From Anaerolineae bacterium (GTDB lineage Bacteria > Chloroflexota > Anaerolineae > Anaerolineales > Villigracilaceae), in NCBI GenBank assembly GCA_003524705.1, contig DQGV01000400.1, positions 826-10,281 on the forward strand: 9,456 bases of DNA, written 5' to 3'. This document shows, in pieces, positions 7,101 through 9,456 of this stretch. Each line of letters opens with the position of its first letter. Position 1 is the first letter of the stretch. The position numbers and the translations under genes are program-made. The notes beneath the pieces are model-generated. The model saw only the letters and a program-made list of their open reading frames with translations, did no database searches and had not been told where the DNA came from.

Positions 7101-9456
7101 CCAACCCCAACATTTACACGAACACCCACAGTTTCTCGTACCCCGACAGCATCTGGCACACCTACGATAACGATGACGCCTACAAATACACCATTACCTT
7201 CTTGTAGCAATATCTTTATTAATCGTACGCGTTTTAATGGTGATAACTTTGAAGCAAGGGTTATCAACAATAACCTTGCATCTGCTTATTTGATTAATGC
7301 AACCCTGACATGGTCACCTTCTCCATTACCTGGTGGAAAATATTTTGATTTTGCACAGTTTGGTACTACATATTATGACCCTTCGGAAACATCAATCAAC
7401 AATTCACCTCTAAATATCACTTCTTCGGTATCAGATAATTTATCTATTTCTGGGAATGGAACCCAAGTCAGTTGGATTGCAGATTTCAGCAATTTGTCCT
7501 GGGAGGGTCTTTGGAGCATTAGCCTTACCTTCAATTTCCCGGGCTGGGGTGAATGTACAGTAGTATCTAGCATTGAAGTTTTTACTGCTACGCCTACTCA
7601 AACTACAACTTTTACCTCCACACCAACAGCGACAGCAACTTTTACGCCAACAACAACAAATACAAGAACTCCTACAGCTACAGCATCCTTTACACCTACA
7701 AGTACAAGCTCTGCTACTGCTACCCCGACAAATACATCATCAGAATTAGATCCAAATAGGATAATATTTCAAGAAGTAGTTAATGGTCTTAGCAACCCTG
7801 TTTTTATTACTCATGCTGGTGATAATTCCAATCGATTATTTATCTTAGAACGAAGCGGAAAAATTCGTATTGTTAAAAATGGAACTTTACTTACTACTCC
7901 TTTCTTAGATATTCAAAGTATAGTCAAATCAACTTCTGGTGAGCAAGGGTTATTAGGTTTGGCATTCCATCCTTCCTATGAAAGCAATGGAAAATTTTAT
8001 GTTATTTATACTGCTCCTCGCAGTGGAGATACAAACGGTTCAGTTTTGACACTAAGACAGTACACTGTATCTACAAATAATCCAGACCTCGCCAATTCAG
8101 CCAGTGGCACAACTATATTAACAATTGACCATCCAACTTATAACAATCACAATGGCGGAACTATCGCATTTGGAAATGATGGCTATTTATATTGGTCTAC
8201 TGGAGATGGTGGAGGCTCTGGTGATCCAAATAACAACGGACAAAACTTAACAAGTTTGCTAGGAAAAATTTTGAGAATAGATGTTAATTCTGGTTCTCCT
8301 TATTCAATTCCTCCTACCAATCCTTTTTATAATAATACGAATGCCAACACAAAATTAATCTGGTCTTATGGTTTAAGAAATCCTTGGAAAATATCGTTTG
8401 ACCGCCAGACACATGACTTATATATCGGTGATGTTGGTCAAGCGAATCGTGAAGAAATTAATTTTCAATCTTCAAATAGTATTGGGGGAGAAAATTATGG
8501 TTGGCGCATAATGGAAGGTAGTTTATGCTATAACCCATCTAGTGGATGCGACCAGAATGGAAAAATTACTCCAGTAGCTGAATATAATCACTCACTTGGT
8601 TGTTCCGTAACAGGTGGATATGTCTATCGTGGTTCAAGTTTCCCATCATTAAGTGGTCACTACTTTTATGGTGATTATTGTAGTGGAAGAATTTTCAGTA
8701 CTTATAAAAATATATCTGGTTGGAGTACACCAATTCAACTTGCTGATACAACTTATAATATTTCAACCTTTGGTGAAGACGAAAGTGGTGAATTGTATTT
8801 CTCTGATTATTCAACTGGAAAAATATATAGAATTGCTTTTGACAATACAGGATGGAATTCAGGTTGGGCTGGTGGAGTTGTTGTTACTTCAGATCAGGCC
8901 ATCGTGTCGGTGGGGCGTCCGCATGTCGGGAATGAGATTGCTTCTTATGGAAGTTTCTCAGCAGGTAGTACTTCATCTTATATACCGATGCTGTTCAAGG
9001 ATGCTTTTGGGGGTAGCTACGACTCTGCTTTCTATATTCAAAATGTTGATCCTTCAAACACAGCCAATGTAACCATTAAGTATTATGATAATAATGGGAC
9101 ATTGAACTGCACTAAGGTTGATGCTATTTCTCCGCTCGCTTCCAAAGGTTATTGGGTTCCCACTGTCACATGTGATTCTGGTTCCCTCCCTACAGGTTGG
9201 GTCGGCGGAGTTGTTATTAGTTCGAATCGATCTATGGTTGCGGTTTCTCGTCCACATGTTGGTATCGAAGTTATGACTTATAATGGTTTCTCGGTTGGTA
9301 ATTTGAATTCTTACATACCGATGCTGTTCAAGGATGCTTTTGGGGGTAGCTACGACTCTGCTTTCTATATTCAAAATGTTGATCCTTCAAACACAGCCAA
9401 TGTAACCATTAAGTATTATGATAATAATGGGACATTGAACTGCACTAAGGTTGATG
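4092..9456 (+). CDS. Giant modular exported protein: delta-60 propeller, beta-helix, PQQ sugar dehydrogenase-like domain, 111-aa repeats (3' partial)
   Basis: The frame is open from ATG 4092 to the window end (1788 codons plus one base) with no stop. Domain order by residue: signal peptide 1-32; seven delta-60 (DUF5122-type) repeats 38-435; right-handed beta-helix 445-973 with CSLQEAI (461-467) at its start and a choice-of-anchor-Q module at its end; Thr-Pro linker 974-1037; unassigned beta-rich domain 1038-1164; Thr-Pro linker 1165-1217; PQQ-dependent glucose/sorbosone dehydrogenase-like propeller 1218-1583; then 111-residue repeats from 1591, cut by the window edge. It is exported and probably cell-surface or extracellular; any anchor lies beyond the window. 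The beta-helix and propeller modules suggest adhesion or glycan contact, and the dehydrogenase-like module suggests sugar oxidation, but the overall role is unknown. Codons are strongly A/T-ending, more so than in sufCBD. No secretion or partner gene is visible nearby. Confidence 0.93.
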   Translation, partial: MHNNGSLKHYILIFILLIGLISPFNLNTVVYALGDPPGTLDNSFDSDGLVTTPIGSSDDEARSVAIQPDGKIVVAGRFSNPAYDDFFVARYNDNGSLDTSFDTDGIVTTNFGGDDVARAMVIQDDGKIVVAGYTASLDSSTADFALARYNTDGSLDTSFDSDGKVVTSLGDGYDYPSGIAIQPDGKIVVVGGKYSGVNDYDVAVLRYNIDGSLDTTFDTDGIVITAIGSSRDNYGVSINIDSNNKIVVGGSHFNGSNTDFLFLRYNPNGSLDTSFDTDGFVIQDFGIGSTLFDRGAHIAIQEDGKIVAAGHNDDGYFLVARYNENGSLDTSFDSDGLVNTLGSGVENIRGIALQENGKIIIAGYSSVDNDFAVLRYNTNGSLDSTFSSDGKVFTDFGSDQDDLGNALAIQADGKIVVAGYTYIGGSNYDVAVARYWGDNLPSSLIVTKVEDTNDGTCNNDCSLQEAIDTASDGSIIIFSSSLSGQTIRLQSTLTIDKSITIDASSLTEKITLSGDSDNDNDGDILILNILANRVVTIRNVEFMKGYSSANLSAGAIQNLGDLSVYNSEFHFNSGEQGGAIRNSGGLYVENSTFTNNTAQDGGAILNNYDAEAEIRNSVFSNNSTNGENATAGAIGNVGTIVIDNSEFTNNSAPVGGGAFVNAIGTATISNSTFSGNSTDGIGGAIVEASGTTLISNSVFTGNSALQNGGAINNLNGNVVINQTTFTNNTANYGGAIAAGEYPQSVVSTTTISESVISNNQATTGGGGIEFDSGTSMTIDKTTISGNTALAGGGVVNVSGNLLTITNSTISNNTATQSPQPGGILSLFSPVTIRNSTVTGNNHTAVGIQGNAIINNTTIAGNSGYGLEVHNYTLTITNSILANNSNFDCRTQNGATVTTNQNNLIETNSGCGTPASTADPLLGPLADNGGFTQTMFLYGTSPAFNAGNNATCESTDQRGVTRPQNGVCDLGAFEADLYVPYLPTLTPTASRTPTLTATSVFTSTPTPTFTRTPTVSRTPTASGTPTITMTPTNTPLPSCSNIFINRTRFNGDNFEARVINNNLASAYLINATLTWSPSPLPGGKYFDFAQFGTTYYDPSETSINNSPLNITSSVSDNLSISGNGTQVSWIADFSNLSWEGLWSISLTFNFPGWGECTVVSSIEVFTATPTQTTTFTSTPTATATFTPTTTNTRTPTATASFTPTSTSSATATPTNTSSELDPNRIIFQEVVNGLSNPVFITHAGDNSNRLFILERSGKIRIVKNGTLLTTPFLDIQSIVKSTSGEQGLLGLAFHPSYESNGKFYVIYTAPRSGDTNGSVLTLRQYTVSTNNPDLANSASGTTILTIDHPTYNNHNGGTIAFGNDGYLYWSTGDGGGSGDPNNNGQNLTSLLGKILRIDVNSGSPYSIPPTNPFYNNTNANTKLIWSYGLRNPWKISFDRQTHDLYIGDVGQANREEINFQSSNSIGGENYGWRIMEGSLCYNPSSGCDQNGKITPVAEYNHSLGCSVTGGYVYRGSSFPSLSGHYFYGDYCSGRIFSTYKNISGWSTPIQLADTTYNISTFGEDESGELYFSDYSTGKIYRIAFDNTGWNSGWAGGVVVTSDQAIVSVGRPHVGNEIASYGSFSAGSTSSYIPMLFKDAFGGSYDSAFYIQNVDPSNTANVTIKYYDNNGTLNCTKVDAISPLASKGYWVPTVTCDSGSLPTGWVGGVVISSNRSMVAVSRPHVGIEVMTYNGFSVGNLNSYIPMLFKDAFGGSYDSAFYIQNVDPSNTANVTIKYYDNNGTLNCTKVD
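4203..5396 (+). repeat. Seven delta-60 repeats (DUF5122-type beta-propeller)
   Basis: The core DGKIVVAG or a close variant recurs seven times, with the conserved Asp position at residues 69, 125, 184, 243 (Asn), 303, 356 (Asn) and 412, a spacing of 53-60. Each unit also carries a RYNxxGSLDTSFDxDG segment. This is the delta-60 repeat family. Seven copies would make exactly one seven-bladed propeller, with the leading GTLDNSFDSDG and trailing VARYW able to close the ring. Unit four (DSNNKIVVGG) is the most degenerate. Members of this repeat family occur in secreted bacterial proteins and have no catalytic residues. The fold assignment is from family knowledge and the closed seven-blade ring is inference. 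Confidence 0.9.
5424..7010 (+). other. Right-handed beta-helix with CSLREA start and choice-of-anchor-Q end (residues 445-973)
   Basis: The module begins LIVTKVEDTNDGTC...CSLQEAI (Cys461), the N-terminal signature of CSLREA-type beta-helix proteins. It then runs through about a dozen short repeats of the form GGAIxNxGxxxIxNSxFxxNxA, the polymorphic-membrane-protein-like pattern of parallel beta-helices. Asn-Asn and Asn-Ser ladders and Gly-Gly turns are clear throughout. It ends (about 917-973) with DPLLGPLADNGGFTQT, SPAFNAG, TDQRGVTRPQ and CDLGAFE, the choice-of-anchor-Q module commonly found at the end of such helices. No polysaccharide lyase or glycosidase catalytic motif could be picked out, so a binding or structural role is more likely. 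The paired cysteines near both ends may form disulfides. Confidence 0.85.
7011..7202 (+). repeat. First Thr-Pro-rich linker (residues 974-1037)
   Basis: Low-complexity sequence built from TPT, TATS, SRTPT and TFTRTPT units and almost free of acidic or bulky hydrophobic residues after its opening YVPYLP. Such linkers are typical spacers, often O-glycosylated, between domains of large surface proteins in Anaerolineae-type bacteria; glycosylation here is inference. It joins the beta-helix to the unassigned domain. Confidence 0.88.
7203..7583 (+). other. Unassigned ~127-residue beta-rich domain (residues 1038-1164)
   Basis: This is a discrete domain between two Thr-Pro linkers. It starts CSNIFINRTRFNGDNFEARV and contains alternating hydrophobic strands (LINATLTWSPSPLPGG; VSWIADFSNL; WSISLTFNFPGWGECTVV). 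Cys1038 and Cys1155 lie near the two ends and could form a closing disulfide. The Trp/aromatic-rich strands and the length resemble carbohydrate-binding or immunoglobulin-like beta-sandwiches, but I do not recognise a specific family and assign no function. Confidence 0.6.
7584..7742 (+). repeat. Second Thr-Pro-rich linker (residues 1165-1217)
   Basis: Low-complexity Thr/Pro/Ala/Ser sequence (TATPTQTTTFTSTPTATATF and similar) separating the beta-rich domain from the dehydrogenase-like propeller. It has the same character as the first linker, with Thr the dominant residue and ACA, ACT and ACG codons mixed, so it is not a simple DNA microsatellite. Confidence 0.88.
7743..8840 (+). other. PQQ-dependent glucose/sorbosone dehydrogenase-like propeller (residues 1218-1583)
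   Basis: This 366-residue module shows the family landmarks in order: GLSNPVFITHAGD (first strand), GEQGLLGLAFHP (1283-1294), NHNGG with His1353, LYWSTGDGG (1369-1374 for STGDGG) followed by DP, GQN and LLGKILRIDV, GLRNPW (1427-1432), YIGDVGQ (1444-1450) and EEI, then GCSVTGGYVYRG and GDYCSGRIF. His1353 sits where soluble glucose dehydrogenase has its catalytic base, and Arg1429-Asn1430 match the conserved RN of the active site. This favours an intact rather than a decayed site. Family members oxidise aldose sugars with PQQ and calcium, but many homologues have unknown substrates. Paired cysteines in the last third may form disulfides. Whether it binds PQQ here is inference, and no pqq biosynthesis gene is in the window. 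Confidence 0.87.
8982..9123 (+). repeat. First copy of an exact 142-bp direct repeat
   Basis: Every base from 8982 to 9123 matches 9315-9456. The segment encodes IPMLFKDAFGG through LNCTKVD plus the first base of the next codon. The flanking 120 bp upstream are clearly diverged between the copies, so the boundary is sharp. Confidence 0.97.
9315..9456 (+). repeat. Second copy of the exact 142-bp direct repeat, reaching the window edge
   Basis: Identical to 8982-9123 at an offset of 333 bp. Because the window ends here, the true right-hand limit of identity is not known and could be longer than 142 bp. Confidence 0.97.

Larger units (their letters stand above)
8862..9456 (+). repeat. Tandem 333-bp (111-residue) C-terminal repeats, two copies, second cut
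   Basis: Two copies in direct tandem with a period of exactly 333 bp: 8862-9194 and 9195 to the window end. Each unit runs GWxGGVV...RPHVGxE...YIPMLFKDAFGGSYDSAFYIQNV, followed in the complete first copy by a Cys-containing KYYDNNGTLNCTKVD and SKGYWVPTVTC. The first 40 residues of the two copies agree at only 21 positions, whereas the following 142 bases are identical. The sequence resembles C-terminal repeats seen in large exported Chloroflexota proteins and is probably beta-sandwich. The array may continue past the window. Confidence 0.93.

Noticed and set aside
7028..7270. Minus-strand open frame rich in Val-Gly (VGVRVNVGVGV)
   Set aside because: It is the antisense reading of the Thr-Pro linker codons, so its repetitive composition is a by-product.
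8653..9374. Alternative frames over the dehydrogenase end and repeats (plus strand 8653-9072, minus strand 9054-9374)
   Set aside because: Both overlap the uninterrupted main frame, which shows recognisable domain and repeat motifs throughout; the alternatives show none.
1..9456. CRISPR arrays, tRNA or rRNA genes, transposases, defence or toxin-antitoxin systems
   Set aside because: No regularly spaced short repeats, RNA gene signatures or mobile-element proteins were seen on either strand. The only tandem repeats are protein-coding.

Overview
The window looks like a piece of a Chloroflexota genome, most likely an Anaerolineae-type bacterium. This is inferred from the style of the large exported protein (Thr-Pro linkers, choice-of-anchor-Q beta-helix, C-terminal 111-residue repeats) next to a SufCBD cluster; no rRNA or other phylogenetic marker is present. 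No RNA genes, CRISPR array, insertion sequence or phage gene was seen.

Left half, minus strand. A compact sufC-sufB-sufD operon (3814 down to 220) encodes the complete SufBC2D Fe-S cluster assembly scaffold. sufB and sufD share one base (TAATG), and all three proteins keep their hallmark motifs. A near-consensus sigma-70 promoter (TTGACA, 17 bp, TATACT) lies about 80 bp upstream of sufC. No cysteine desulfurase (sufS) or sufU/sufE is visible. Six bases beyond the sufD stop sits a perfect 16-bp inverted repeat (164-213), and beyond it the lysine-rich N-terminus of another minus-strand gene runs off the left edge.

Centre, 3815-4091. This is a divergent promoter region: the suf promoter on the minus strand, a second near-consensus promoter (TTGCAA, 17 bp, TATAAT) on the plus strand, and an imperfect dyad between them that could be an operator.

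Right half, plus strand, 4092 to the window end. One uninterrupted reading frame of at least 1788 codons encodes a modular exported protein. In order it has: a signal peptide; seven delta-60 repeats (probably a seven-bladed beta-propeller); a CSLREA-type right-handed beta-helix ending in a choice-of-anchor-Q module; a Thr-Pro linker; an unassigned ~127-residue beta-rich domain; a second Thr-Pro linker; a PQQ-dependent glucose/sorbosone dehydrogenase-like propeller that keeps its expected catalytic His and Arg; and the start of a tandem array of 111-residue repeats. The last two repeat copies share 142 identical bases, and the window ends inside the second. The suf genes are housekeeping. The large protein is the accessory, rapidly evolving element, and there is no evidence that the two are functionally linked beyond sharing an intergenic region.
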